Shown: positions 9,831 through 22,703, counted from the stretch's first letter. The stretch: DNA of 64,000 bases from Spirodela intermedia (GCA_902729315.2 LR746268.1:3279501-3343500); one strand, 5' to 3'. Made by a program: numbers and translations. The notes: generated by a model not told the origin, from the sequence alone.

Positions 9831-12800
9831 ATGATAGGAGGCAGACGTACGCCCGCGCCGCGGCTGGTGATGTTTTTGCTTGCTTGTTTCGCCGTGCAGC
9901 AGCTCTTCGCTTCAGATCCGGTCGGTGGCTTTGCGATTTTTTTCATTATTTTGTACCCTATTTGTTGATGTTGGTAGATGATGCGGCAGTTTCGAGTTTT
10001 CTTTTCTGATGGAAATCCTTTTGGACTTTTTTTTGGCGCGTTTTCTGTTCTGATCATAGGAAATTTCGATCCTTATGCAGCTATTCTACGAATCGTTCGA
10101 CGAGACGTTCGAGGGACGGTGGATCGTATCAGAGAAGGATGACTACAAGGGTATGTCCCTCCGATTCCCGAGCTTTTCATACTTGCTGTCTCTTCATTCG
10201 TCGTCCAAATTTAACAGCAGGGTAAACTGGATATCTTATGGATTGCGGTGTGTACTCTACTGTTTTTCCACCAACTCTGTCTGCCACGGATCTGAAAATG
10301 TGTTTCAGATGGTCGATGTGCTGAAATGACGGTTTTAGTGGGAAATGTTGAAATCAGTGTATAATAATTTTTGTTTGATTGTTGATAAAGATTTTGTGAT
10401 ATTGATGTATAATATATCTGACGGTTTCTCGTGTTAATATTGTCCAACGAGCTACTTTGTTTTTTTTTTTTTGCATTGAGATCATGGCGACGAAAATGAC
10501 AGCCTGGATTTTAATTTGAGGTTTATTTTCGTGATTTTATTTATCTCATGTATCCTTCATCTTCGTATAGTCTTTTCGCGTTGTTATGCTTCAGAGGGCG
10601 CCATAATTTTAAAATAAAAATCAATGCACTTCAAGCATTATTTTGATCTTTGTCAGTTCTAATTCGCATTGGACAAGCAGAAACGACGATATTTTCCTTT
10701 TAAGTTGTTAAGATAATTATTTCAGACAGATTGTGATTGTTCTCTAGGAGTTTCTGTGAACTGTTACAGCAAATAACCTATTTTCTAATCCCATTTAGTC
10801 TTTTTGTATGAACGTAATTGAAACATTTCTTCTACGCAGACAGCCCTAACGTTTGATTGTGCATAAGTCTCCATTCAGTGTGAAACCATTGTCTGCCAGA
10901 TAGATCATTTGTGGAAGAATTGTTAGTAGTCGCAGTGTTTTTAAAGTGATTCCTGGACTTTGTGACCGATTTCAGTTTCTAGTCGTAGTTGTCAGGGCAT
11001 GTGTGTGCGTTTCAATGTTACGAATAATAAACATACTTCGAACAACACATCTGGCCCATGGGGTCAGTGATATCTGGAATGCTCTTCCATAACCAATCAA
11101 TTAAAAATTTCTTTCCAAGTTACCTGTTCTTTGTTGCCTTTTATTATCATGCGTCATATCTCACACAATTTGTGCTCAGGTACTTGGAAACATTCGAAGA
11201 GCGAGGGTCATGAGGACCATGGTCTGCTTGTTAGCGAACCAGCAAAGAAGTACGCAATTGTAAAGGAACTTGACGAAGCTGTCAATCTCAAAGATGGAAC
11301 CGTTGTTCTACAGTACGAGGTCCGCCTTCAGAACGGACTTGAATGTGGGGGAGCATACCTGAAGTATCTCCGACTGCAGGAAGCTGGATGGATTCCTAAA
11401 GAATTCGACAATGAGTCTCCTTACTCCATAATGTTTGGACCGGATAAATGTGGAGGCACCAATAAAGTGCATTTCATTCTCAAGCACAAGAACCCCAAGA
11501 CTGGTGAATATGTGGAGCATCATCTCAAGTTCCCACCATCTGTCCCATACGACAAGCTGACTCATGTGTACACTGCCATCTTGAAGCCTGACAATGAGGT
11601 TAAGATTTTGATTGATGGCGAGGAGAAGAAAAAGGCAAACTTTCTGTCAGGTGATGATTTCGAGCCCCCACTCGTTCCTTCAAAGACAATTCCAGATCCC
11701 GATGACAAGAAGCCTGAGGACTGGGATGAGAGAGAGAAAATTCCTGATCCTGACGCAGTGAAGCCTGATGACTGGGATGAGGATGCTCCCATGGAAATTG
11801 AAGATGAGGAGGCTGTGAAGCCAGCAGGGTGGTTGGATGATGAGCCTGAGGAGATTGACGATCCAGAGGCAACCAAGCCAGAGGATTGGGATGATGAAGA
11901 AGATGGTGAGTGGGAAGCACCAAAGATTGATAACCCAAAGTGTGAAGCTGCACCTGGTTGTGGGGAGTGGAAGAGGCCGATGAAGACGAATCCTGCCTAC
12001 AAGGGTAAATGGCAAGCTCCCCTGATTGATAACCCCAACTACAAGGGTACTTGGAAGGCACAGGAGATCCCCAATCCCAGCTACTTTGAGATTGAGAAGC
12101 CTGACTTTGAGCCCATCGCCGCCATTGGCATTGAGATTTGGACCATGCAGGATGGTATCCTTTTTGACAACATTTTGATATCTGACAATGAGAAGGTGGC
12201 TGAATCTTATCGGGAAACGGTATGGAAGCCTAAGTATCAGGTTGAGAAGGAGAAGGAGAAGGCTGAAGAGAAGGCTCCAGGGCTTCCGGGCTCACTTTCC
12301 GGCATTCAGGTGAGAGTAGTCATTTTGGGTCACTTCCACCCTACTATCGTGAGTTTGCAAAGGCCTTAAACTCTAACATTGTTGTCTCTCTCTCTCTTCC
12401 TCTCTAAATCTTTCAGAAAAAGGTATTCGATGTCCTTTACAAAGTGGCTGGGATTCCTTTCTTGGAACCGTACAGGCCCAAGATCATCGTAAGCATCCCT
12501 CAGAATCTCTTACGCATTTCTGCTCCCAATTAATCACCGCTGTCTGATCAATTCGCCACGCTTGTTAAATCTGACAGGACGTGATTGAGAAGGCCGAGCA
12601 GCAGCCCAACGTGACAATCGGAGTCCTCGTCTCGATCGGTGTGGTCATCATCACGGTCATCTTCAAGATTCTCTTCGGAGGGAAGAAGAAACCAGCGGTA
12701 GGTTTTCTCGTTCAGCTTCTTTACCGAAGATGCTTCGGCTACATCGTAGGTAGGTCATTTGAACTGTTTAATGACTCTTTCTTTCTGCAGACTCCTGCCC

Positions 12801-12919
12801 CAGCTGCTGCCGAGACGACGAAGCCTGCGGAGTCCTTGAACGGAAGCGGTGGGGAGGAGGAGGACGAGCAGGACGCCTCGGCCACCGCACGCCCCAGGAG
12901 GTCGAGACGTGAAACATAG
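9831..12919 (+). CDS. CNX: Calnexin, copy B (complete)
   Basis: Exons 9831-9920, 10060-10150, 11180-12309, 12417-12488, 12578-12697 and 12791-12919 join in frame to 543 residues, close to Arabidopsis calnexin 1 (530). The ATG at 9831 opens a signal peptide (basic start, then [16 protein letters not shown]). Next come the lectin domain, a P-domain with four type-1 and then type-2 proline repeats, one membrane segment ([19 protein letters not shown], exon 5) and an acidic tail ending RPRRSRRET. It acts in the ER membrane, holding monoglucosylated glycoproteins for refolding. The donor after exon 1 (CCG/GTCGGT) is weak but keeps phase with exon 2. TTTTTCTATTGCAG just before the ATG could be the acceptor of a 5' UTR intron. 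Exons 3-4 match copy A almost exactly, while exons 1-2 and 5-6 do not. Confidence 0.95.
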
Positions 12920-13116
12920 GGCTCGTTCCCTTCAACCCAGAAAAAAAACGTACTCTTTTTGGCCCACCGGGGCGACCCGCGGATGAACACTGTACTCGTT
13001 CTTTGCCCGATTTCGGATCCCATAATTTATCAAAATAGGAAGCGTTTGCCTGCTCTTGATCTTGTCTAAGTTTGCTGTATGTCGTATCAGTCAGTTGTTG
13101 TGAGGGCCTGCCTCCC

Positions 13117-15105
13117 TCACCAGAGATCCCTGCAAGAGCACTCCCCATCTCTGAAATGGTGGAAGCGGAGAGGGTCCTTGAGGAGGATGTCCCGTCCGGT
13201 CAGCCAAGAGATGTGCTTCGCGGAGGCGTGGCAGCTCCGGCAGAGGCGGAGGTTCTTTGTCACTCTGATGACGGCGCCTACCGGCGTGCTGATCAGCCCG
13301 AAGGCGATGGCCAGCAGCTCGCTGTGCCCCGCTGGGATGCTTTCCCTCTCCTCGTCTACATCGTGCAGGCTGAAGTCCGCATCAAGCGAGAGCCCCTCCT
13401 CCCTCATCTTCTCCATCATCCTATCAAGCTCCCAGCGTATCCTCACCGACCTCGGGTGGAAGACATCGCCCACGCGGAAGACGTGGAATTTGCCCCCCAC
13501 CTCGATCCAGCTGCAGGCTTGCTTCGTCCTCAGGCCCATGTCTCTGATCGTCCGCCTCAGCCCCTCCACCGAGCCCCACCGGCCGCCGGCGGCGTGGATG
13601 TTGGACAGGAGGACGTAGTTCTCGGCGTTGAGCGGCTCGAGCTCTGCGAGCTTCTCCGCCGTCCGCTTCCCCATCGGCAGGTTCCGGTGGATCCTGCAGC
13701 CGTCGAGGACCGCCCTGAGGACCTCCGGGCGGTCCTCCATTCGCCGTTTCTCGACGAAGGTCCGCGCCGCCTCAAACTTTCCAGCGCGGGCGAGGAGGCC
13801 GGCGAGGAGAGCGACGTGTTCGACCCCTGGCTTTCTGATGCGGCCGAAGAAGAACCTCCCCTGTTCCACCATGCAAGCGGTGTGGCAAGCGTGGAGCACG
13901 GCGTAGTAGGCGGCCGCGTCGGGTGCCACGCCGGCGGGGTCCCTCTCCATCTCTCGGAACAGCTTTACGCCGTCCTCTCCACGCCCGTGCAGGCTGTAGC
14001 CCATGATCATCACGGTCCAAGAGACGACGTCCTTCTCCGCCATCTGGAAGAAAATCTTCTGTGCCGACTCGAGGCGGCCCGACTTGACGAACATATCCAT
14101 GAGGGCATTCTGCACGGCCGGCAAGCCGGCGCCCACGCCGTGCCGGATCGTGTAGCCGTGGATCTCCCTGCCGTGCCGGCTGGCTGACATCCTCGCGCAG
14201 GCAGGAAGGACGGAGGAGACCGTGAAGTGGTCGGGTTTCCTCCCCTCCGCGCACAACTCACGGAACAGCTTCAGCCCTTCGTTGAAGGCCCCCGTGTGAA
14301 CGGCCCCCGAGATGACCGTCGTCCACGAGACCATGTCCTTGGCCGGCATTCGGTCGAACAGAGCTCGCGCGTCCCCCGGCACCTCGCAGTCGAAATACAT
14401 TTTCACGAGAACGTTGGCCACCAGGGGGTGTAACTCTAAGCCACTTTTCCTCGCCAGGTCGTGGATCTTCTTCCCGTCCAGGACCGACCTCAGTCTGCCG
14501 GAAGCTCCGAGAGCCGTGGCAAGCGCCACGGAGTCGAGGGGCACGCCGGCGGCCGCCATCTCGTAGAACACTTTCAGCGCCAAATTGGGCTTTTCCTGGT
14601 CCGAGTACATACCCATCAATAGCGTCCAGGAGACGGGGTTCCTTCGGGAAGAGCCGTCGAGGATCTTCCGCGCCGAGCAAGGGCCATCCAGGTCCCCGTA
14701 CATAGACACAAGCGCAGTCACCACGAAATCGTCGGAGCCGAGCCCCAGCTTCAGGACATGGCCGTGGACCTGCCGCCCGCTGAAGAAAGCACCTCCGAGG
14801 CGCGCCGCGTTGAGGATGCGCGGAAAGGTGTGATTGTCGGCGTTGACTCCGCGGAGGAGCATCTGACAGTAGATGAGAATGGCCTCGGAGGGCTTGCGAT
14901 CGGCGAGGCGCGCCCTGATGAGGGCGTTCCAGGCGAAGATATCCCTTTTGGGAATCCGGTCGAGCATTTGGCATGCGGGAACTGTAGAAAGCCGGGGGCT
15001 GTCCCTGATCTCCTGTGGTTGCCATTGATTAACGCCATTCCGGTGGGAAAGCGCCGGGAGAGAGGAGGGGCAGGGCAGAGGCGGCGCCGCCTGGAGAGGC
15101 AGCAT
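13117..15105 (-). CDS. PPR protein, PLS class with DYW-type deaminase domain (ends DLW)
   Basis: Intronless frame of 662 residues, typical of plant PLS-type pentatricopeptide proteins that edit organelle RNA. From about residue 45 it has repeated PPR units (RDIFAWNALI, NPVSWTLLMG, KDMVSWTTVISG, KDVVSWTVMIMGYSLHGRG). E/E+ motifs and a C-terminal DYW domain follow. The deaminase HxE (HSELLAIAFGLI) and zinc CxxC (CRSCH) residues are present, as is the terminal CSC motif. The last three residues are DLW instead of DYW, and the PG box reads QACSWIEV instead of PGCSWIEV. The N-terminus may be a targeting peptide. The gene is tail-to-tail with calnexin B, about 200 bases apart. The long plus-strand frame across it is a GC-rich shadow. 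Confidence 0.93.
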   Translation of the reverse strand: MLPLQAAPPLPCPSSLPALSHRNGVNQWQPQEIRDSPRLSTVPACQMLDRIPKRDIFAWNALIRARLADRKPSEAILIYCQMLLRGVNADNHTFPRILNAARLGGAFFSGRQVHGHVLKLGLGSDDFVVTALVSMYGDLDGPCSARKILDGSSRRNPVSWTLLMGMYSDQEKPNLALKVFYEMAAAGVPLDSVALATALGASGRLRSVLDGKKIHDLARKSGLELHPLVANVLVKMYFDCEVPGDARALFDRMPAKDMVSWTTVISGAVHTGAFNEGLKLFRELCAEGRKPDHFTVSSVLPACARMSASRHGREIHGYTIRHGVGAGLPAVQNALMDMFVKSGRLESAQKIFFQMAEKDVVSWTVMIMGYSLHGRGEDGVKLFREMERDPAGVAPDAAAYYAVLHACHTACMVEQGRFFFGRIRKPGVEHVALLAGLLARAGKFEAARTFVEKRRMEDRPEVLRAVLDGCRIHRNLPMGKRTAEKLAELEPLNAENYVLLSNIHAAGGRWGSVEGLRRTIRDMGLRTKQACSWIEVGGKFHVFRVGDVFHPRSVRIRWELDRMMEKMREEGLSLDADFSLHDVDEERESIPAGHSELLAIAFGLISTPVGAVIRVTKNLRLCRSCHASAKHISWLTGRDILLKDPLRFHHFRDGECSCRDLW

Positions 15106-15299
15106 GGGGAACGGGATCTCGACGAGAACGACGATGGGGACAGAGACTCCAGGCTCCGCCTAAAGAGTTGATGGATGATCGTCTTGCCGAGAAAAAAACT
15201 GTGTGAACGGGGAAAAATCAAACGAGCAGGTGAATAGAAATCGCTGTGTGGGATCCGCACTCCTTTTGGCTGGTCTCACCCACCTCCCCCTTTCGACGA

Positions 15300-18200
15300 C
15301 CCACGTCCCACCTTGCCTTACGTTTGGCTGCTGTCTTCTTCCCATCCGTTCGTATTCCGTTCCCATCCAAGTAATAGAAGTTAATATCAGTAACTTTTTC
15401 AACATTTAGTCAAATAAGTATTAAGATTAAAAGTTTTTCGTAAGAGAGTAGGGTCAAAAAATTGTCAGATTAACCTTCGAGTAAGAGTCAAACAAATGTG
15501 GTATAAACCTGAAGTTTTACCATGTCTAATGAAAAAAAATACATCTTTATTTTTGTTGGTGGTAAAGGACACCTTGAAAAAGAAGACATTGTATCTTGAT
15601 GAAACTTCTTATGATGAACCCATTTATATTGTTTATGGAGTCCATGAGAGTTATATTTAAAGTGTTTGTCAAATGTGGTGAAATATTTAAATAATAGAAC
15701 AACATACCACCATATTGGGAAATGAGGCACTTACATAACTTTCATGTGAGACAATCCAATTATTACATAAGGTTAACATCATGTAATATGAGGTTGTCAT
15801 TGCTCCATATTACACACATTAGATCTAAGCTCATTAACAACACTTTTGACAACAAAGAATAAGAGTAGCATATGTTGGAACTAGCCAAACATTTTGATGC
15901 GCTAATTTGATCATACAAGAACTTTTACTTTTTCCAAACACAAAAAAAAAAGTCCCTAATAAGAGCTATGCACATCGAAAGGAGTTTAGCCATTATACAT
16001 TGTTGAAATTTTGGTTTTGCTGAAGACAAGAATTAAAGCTTTAATCAACCTAAGTTTAAAATCAATCTCTAAATCAATCAATCACATCATGTAATATGAG
16101 GTTTCCATTAATCTACCACAAATATTATATCATTGTAATCACGACCCTAAGAATTGGATGGCCGTCTAGGCAATTAGTTACTCTAGTACTCATGCTACTA
16201 GTAGTGAAATTTTTCTAAGGCACTCACTTTGCTGGTAACTTTACTATCTGTAGCTTGTAAACAAGACTCACAGCATAGTCACTTGATTGGCTTTACTAGT
16301 TATAGCCTACCAAAGAGTAATCACATTGTTGTCAAGCTTCCACTTGCTTTACCAAATTTAGTCCACTAAATAGCTCATAATGATATCAAATTAAAGTGTA
16401 AATGTATTTTATAGTTAATAAGCTACAAGGATGAAAATTAAACTTACTTAGATTATCAATCAACTTAGTTTGATTTGTTGTCTAACTTGATGCAGTTCCA
16501 CCAAGTGTTCCTCAATCATTTAGTTAATTGGAACCTTCCACCAATAAATTGGGCAGCTTTGTATCTTAAACACAACCTCCCTCTTGACTATCTTGAGCTA
16601 CATCTGGTTTTCTTTTCTTCTCAAGTGCCTGAATTTGTTTGTAGGAACTCTAGACTCTTTCAAATGTAGATATAGATATTGTGACTCTCCCCCTCTTCCT
16701 CTAATGTGGTGCCAAGTACTCCCCTTATATGATGAGATTTTGGACATTTAGTAGTTGTTTACAATGGTTATTAATGACTAAAACTTAAACTACTTCTTGT
16801 CATATCAATGCTTGCAATATAACTTCAAAATGTTTTTAGTAACTTTATTAAAATTATAAAAAATAAAATATTTGAATTTCTAAGAGTCATTTTATGCATA
16901 GTGTTACTCTTGGAATTACCTTTCTATGAATATATTCATTCTAGACTTGTCATAGACACTTAGATCTAAAAGTTATTTGAATGATTCAATGTTAAAATTT
17001 CACTTACTCTTTTGACGGCCAACTAATTCTTGATTCATTTACCTAAACATTGACTTACCTTGTCTTCGATAAATAAGTTATTCCTAAAAATATATTTAAT
17101 TATGTGATAATATCAATATTTAGCTTGTAGTGAGATAATCAAACTTATTTGCACTTTATGAACTACTTCAAAATGGCCCTATGCAAACTGATCTAATGAT
17201 AAGAATTTTGAATAATAATCCATGATGGTTAAACACATTTTGAATTTGATTAAACTTTATATTGAATTCAATAAATTGATTTCACAATTAAAGTAGTTCA
17301 TCCATGATCAGTGAAATCATTCTAAATTTAATATTTGAATTAGCCTTCTATTTGAATTGAGCAAACTAATATGATGGTTAAAACATTAAAAAATCCACAA
17401 TTATTAAAAGCATTCCAAATTTGACATTACAATATTCTAATTAAATATTTAATTTAATTAAGAAAATTAATCTAATGATAAAATTTTAATGCATGATTAT
17501 TAAAAGTATTTTTAATTTGATAGTGAAATAAACAGTTTGATTGAACATTCTCATTGAGTACAACTGATTAAAATATTTTATCTATAATCATTAAAACCAT
17601 CATTAATTTGATGTTATATCTATATTTGAATTGGTTTGATGTGTACAATTAAACTACCCATTATGAATTCTTATGATTAAAACTTGTAACTTATATATGG
17701 AAGTTCAATCAATGCGTAGTTATTGAAGCCTTTAATTCATGATAAGTAAAACATTCAAATATCCTTTAAATCAAGTTTATTCAACTTTTAAATCTTGTCA
17801 TGACCAAAACTATGATTCTAACACCAACTTAACCAATATACTCTATTATAGAATTCCTTTCTTCATATGCTAACGTTTTGTCAACATTAATGACATGTGG
17901 TATGATACATTGTTTTATCCATATTATGCTCTTAAGTTCAATACTTGAAATTAAACTTTATTTTCAATAAACTGAATTTCATTTTCACTATGTAACTCCA
18001 TATAAGTGGACATATGAATAGCGATGTAGTATGTTATTATGTAATGTAAATCGTCATATGCTAACATTTTCAATTTAATCGGTTACAATGTTTTGCAATG
18101 TAGATCGTTATATAATTATGTATCAACATTGTTGTGTTGTATTATTTTACCTTAAAAATCATATAATGACATTTTGATGATGATGTATTGTACCTTACTT

Positions 18201-20700
18201 AAAATAACTTCTAATATACTCACATGTAAATGTTGATGCATTAGATTGTCCCCACAATGTTATAGTTTATATATATATACTAATATTAATGTGTTTTGTT
18301 GTTTTGTAACATGATATAATAAATTAAAATATTCTGTTGATGTACTACACACTTCTATTATGCAAAACACTCATATATTGTAATATTGTCTCTAAGGTAC
18401 TACAATATTTATAAATTTAAAAGTAACATGCTTTAATAACTCAAAATGTCTTTATGGTTTCAAACTCAACAATCTAAAGAAAATCAAGCAAGTTAACAAC
18501 ATTTTTTTACCTTATATTATGGGCAACACTTACTATCTTTACACCTTAAGTTTTCTGTAAGAGAAATAAGATGTCAAAGAAATCATCTTGTTTGATTTAG
18601 CATATCCTTTTTATATAAGCTCATTAAGCTCCTTGTTCCCTATATTACATGTGGATTTACTCTTAGACTTTCAGATATTTGATTTTTCTAGTGTCAAAAT
18701 GGACAAAAGAATGATAATTTTTAATATGACAAAAAATACATTATGTTAGTCAAAAAATGATGGGATTATTATATAAAATAATATAAAGAAATATCTCATG
18801 AAATTTCCAGAGCAAAAACATTTAATTTTGTCTATCTTTTTGTTCAAAGAAGTGCCAATTCACATTATATGAAAAAATGAAAGACCGTATTAAATTATTA
18901 ACCAAGAATTATTATAAGATGTAGCTAATTTCAAAAGTATTGCACATTAACAAATTTCTTTTATGAGATGTAAAACTTTTATAAAGAGGTATCTTGATTA
19001 GCATGTTGGAAATCAGAAAATTATATTATTACATTTCAATTAATCATATCTAAAGTGAGAATGCTCTTATTTCAATGTATAAGTTATGTATTATTTATAG
19101 CTTTAACAATAGATAAATCAACTAAGGTTTGTTTCTTTGAGGTTAAACATATAATGAGAACTGTTATGTAATATAACTCAAAAAAATTAGTGTTGAATAT
19201 TTAATATACAATAAGCCAAACTTTATACAGTGAGGAAAATATCCAAATGGTATCTTTCCAGTAGTTAGATGAGAATATTGATGCATTTAAAATACAATAA
19301 AAAAATAAAATTGATTAACAAAAAAGGTAAATGACCGATCATTCTTCTACACTTGGTCATGAATTTCCTTTCCCTTTCATCCAAGTTCAATGTACACTCA
19401 AGTCTTTAAACAAATGCTTTAACCTAGGATTTTTTATTTGGAACTTATTTATAAATTCTTAAAAATAGTACTACTGTAAAATGAATATTAACTTTTTTTT
19501 AGCTTATAAAAAAATTCCAATTATACTCATGTTCCCACTTGTACAGAATTTTTGGTTAAATGAAATACAAGATTATCTTAAGTATGGATAATTAGAATAC
19601 AATTTTGATAACATTTAATTGATATATTTATAAAATATTTCTTTTGTGAAAGGTTTTCTCAATATGAGCATACTCAACCTTTCATTCAACCACTCTATTG
19701 GTTTATTTAAAATCGTAAAATAAATTTAAATTTACTATTTGTTACTTTAAATATAATTATTCGAGTAACATTAACTCATAAGGCAAAATTATATTTTAGG
19801 ATGAGGACATGAACTAAATTCAACTAATTTGATAGTATTCTCTTAAAGATGTAGGATTTTGACTTGATTTTACCATGGATAATTCAACATGTTATGAGTT
19901 TTTTGTCCTGTTTAATGGTGACTCATGATTTTCATTGTGATTCTTTAGGCTGCCCAATTTCTTTTCAAAATCTATCGTGGTTTGCCTCACTACTCGTTTC
20001 CATAGTAGTTTTTTCCTCCATAAATTAGACAAGCTGGTTCTTCAATAACTAAGATTCTCTTCTAAGTTTTTATAAATTCTACAACCTTACTAATGTTCAA
20101 ATTACAAAAAGGTATGCCGTACTTTTTTTTGTCATAGTTTTTTAATTTCCTCATATACAGTATCAGCAATAGGATGGTCTGAAATATTAAAATTCAATTT
20201 TTCTTTCCTTATTCTTCCCAAATATTGATCAAATGAAAATCACCACTAGTTATAGTTGCTTGCATTGCCGGCATGAGGTAACTACAGGACTCAAGGGCCG
20301 TTCAAGAGGCGCGAGAGAGGAGGAATCGGGGACGTAGGCGAAGAATGGGCCCTGCGGTGGGGCCCTCACAGCTCTTCCAAGGCGCCTGGAGAGTAGGTCC
20401 ACCGCGCTGACTACTACTTTGTCGTCTTCCTGGGGTCAAACCCCCGACCCACTCAGTGCCCAATAACTTCGCTTACTCTCTCCCTCTCTCTCTAAGTGAA
20501 AGCATTGAATGCAGGACTGACTGTCACCACTCGCATCTGGGTCAGAGCCTCCCAGATTTGACCCGAGTCAAAGTCAGTCAAAACCTGAACCTAACCACTA
20601 TCTCGAAATAGTACGTTGATTTAGGTGAAGTTTTAGATTTAAATATTTCGTGGCTTGATGGATATTTGGGCGGCACCGTGGTCTGAAAAATCGCGGAGCT
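15300..20700. other. 5.4-kb gene-free AT-rich intergenic region
   Basis: After the PPR promoter region the DNA is very AT-rich to about 20.25 kb, with no open frame of interest and no recognisable protein remnant. It contains degenerate tandem repeats (17.2-17.75 kb, perhaps also 17.95-18.4 kb). From about 20.27 kb the base composition shifts to GC-rich unique sequence with several TTGAC cores. This is probably the 3' flank of the PADRE gene or an unrecognised transcribed region. Confidence 0.6.
17210..17740. repeat. Degenerate tandem repeat, period about 90 bases
   Basis: A motif like ATGATTATTAAAAGCATT followed by AATTTGATA recurs near 17224, 17307, 17398, 17497 and 17587, and more weakly near 17723. 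Most spacings are 83-99 bases. Copies are heavily diverged, so this is an old satellite-like or minisatellite array. Confidence 0.55.
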
Positions 20701-21124
20701 CCGACCTCACTGCTGACGGCGTCAACTCCCGTCCGACCCTCAATGGCGGCCAACAGTAGACAGCCAATTTTTTCTTGTTTGTCGGAGTATGAGATCACTG
20801 AAGTGATCGACAAAAGCTATACAACCACCCCACCTCATCAGAGGACATCAGCTTCAGCCGAGAGAGAGAGATGGAAAACCCAGAGAAGAAGGGGGAAGAA
20901 AAGAAGAAGACTTGAAGTGCCCAGCGCGGAGATATTCTCAATGTTCGTCGTGTCTCTAATCTTCTTTACAAATTACATACCGCCGTCTGCTTCCCGTGGA
21001 TCGTCCGGGGCGGCGGATTTAAGTGGTGGGCGACGACGGAAATCGTCTGCTTCTGCTTCCGCCGCTCCCGATACGGGTTCAAATGGTGCGCAATGGCAGA
21101 GATCCGGGTCTTCTGGTCCGGGTC

Positions 21125-21889
21125 CTATTGCTGTTTACGGTGGCGATTCCGCTGATCTCCCTGGCCCTGGTGGGGATCTCTCCGTCTCCTGATGCCGACG
21201 AGGGCCATGGCACCGGCGGCCACGAAGACCAGCTTCCCCCTCCCCATCTCCGACTCCGTTATCGTCTCCAGCTTCGGCTTCCACTGCCTCGCCTTCCCTC
21301 CGGCCACCAGCTGCCAGTAGTCCTTCTCCAGCGCCGCCGTGGTGCACACCCTCCCGCCGCCCGCTCTGTCCTCGACCTCCTTACTCCTCCCGGCTAAGCC
21401 CTCGAAGACCCTGATCTGCAGCTTCCCCGATGGGGTCTTCTGCACGTCGAACGGCCCCTGCAGCAGCGCCCCGCCGTTGCCGGCGGTGGCGGCGCGCGAG
21501 AGGGTGACGAAGGAGAGGACGGACTGGAAAAAGTGCACGGGGAGGAGGAAGTAGGCCTCGCCGGGTTGGAGCACCTCCTCCTCGGGGATGGCGGGGATTC
21601 TCTGGCCGATCGTGAAGGCGTCGGAGCGGCAGAGCAGGTGGCGAGGGTGCTCGCTCATCAGCTCCGACGCGCTCACCGCCCGGTGGTAAACCTCCACTCC
21701 GCCGTCCGCCCTTATCAGCTTCACGCCGCCGCGGTGGGCGTCGCTCCGGCGGCCCTCGCCACCACCGCCGTGGCCGGAGGCGGCGGCGCCGGCCTCTGGG
21801 TCTTGGCAGGTGGTGGTGGTGGCGCCGCCGCCCATCATCATGTGGAAGCACCACGTGAACATCTGCAGGCTCAGGATCTTGACCCCCAT
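21125..21889 (-). CDS. DUF4228 (PADRE) domain protein
   Basis: Single-exon frame of 254 residues counted from the ATG at 21889. The frame stays open to 22051, but the upstream codons look like untranslated leader. Residues 1-20 (MGVKILSLQMFTWCFHMMMG) resemble the short N-terminal segment of this family. The PADRE core follows: VKLIRADGGVEVYHRAVSA, then ELMSEHPRHLLCRSDAF, IGQRIPAIPEEEVLQPGEAYFLLP as separable blocks, and FFQSVLSFVTLSRAA. Plant PADRE genes are often induced by pathogens and abiotic stress, but their molecular role is not established. The Arg-rich tail after ESEMGRGKLVFVAAG looks unusual and could instead be intronic read-through. TUDOR-SN lies upstream on the same strand. Confidence 0.8.
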   Translation of the reverse strand: MGVKILSLQMFTWCFHMMMGGGATTTTCQDPEAGAAASGHGGGGEGRRSDAHRGGVKLIRADGGVEVYHRAVSASELMSEHPRHLLCRSDAFTIGQRIPAIPEEEVLQPGEAYFLLPVHFFQSVLSFVTLSRAATAGNGGALLQGPFDVQKTPSGKLQIRVFEGLAGRSKEVEDRAGGGRVCTTAALEKDYWQLVAGGKARQWKPKLETITESEMGRGKLVFVAAGAMALVGIRRRRDPHQGQGDQRNRHRKQQ

Positions 21890-22703
21890 GGGAGAAGAGT
21901 GAGAAAGGGTAGAGAGAAGGGCTCGAGGAGGAGGACAAGGGTGGCTTGCGGGTTGGTGTTTCATACGACAGAGAAGGAGAGAGAGAAAGGTGAGGGGGGG
22001 GGTGTTCTGTCGACAGTCAGGCCACGCACATAGAAGAAGAAACGTAGTCAAATGCCAGTCGCGAGACAGATAGAATACTTTTCCCGAGCCTCTCTTGGAC
22101 TATACAAGCGTGGCGTGCGACCCACGTACGTTCAAAAGGTGCCTCTTTCTCTCTCTGTCTCTCTATTTTCTCTCTCTTCTCAATGCGAGCCTTTTGCTTT
22201 GTCTGAGCTTGACTGGCCGCTTCTCCTTCCTACAGCCATTCCCCTGCTCCTGCCAGCTACATTGCTTTGATGGCACTCCGGCCGTCCAAATTGTCGATTA
22301 TTTTATGACAATATTAGCGTAATACAGTCTCTACTTGTTTTCATTATCCATTTTACCTGACATGTACAATTATCCAATGCATGCGTCCACAGCTTGGAAA
22401 ACACTTGGCGCCGCCATCTTACCACCCGACCACTCTCGGACACAGAATCTTTCTCCGATCCTTCCTTCTCTCTCTCTCTCTAATCCACTGCACCAAGCAA
22501 GAGCAGAATAGCACCAGTAAAGCCCTCGACAGGGTCACAACTCAGTAGTGAGACAACCTTTATTAAGAAAGTCAAAACCGATGTCCCAAAAATCTCTAAT
22601 AAGGTTAAACAAAATTAAAACACCTCTCAACATTTTTTTTTCTTAAAAAGGGTGAAGTTTCTCTCTCTGCCTCACTCTCTCTAGCCGCAGACGGGGTGTG
22701 CAT

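Noticed and set aside
13072-14187. 371-residue open frame on the plus strand opposite the PPR gene
   Set aside because: It is the antisense of GC-rich PPR codons, has no recognisable motif, and the minus-strand frame is clearly the coding one.
20743-21192. 149-residue plus-strand frame left of the PADRE gene
   Set aside because: Low-complexity Ser/Arg composition, overlaps the PADRE coding end on the other strand, no motif.
21533-22033. Plus-strand frames opposite the PADRE gene
   Set aside because: GC-rich antisense frames with no conserved motif.
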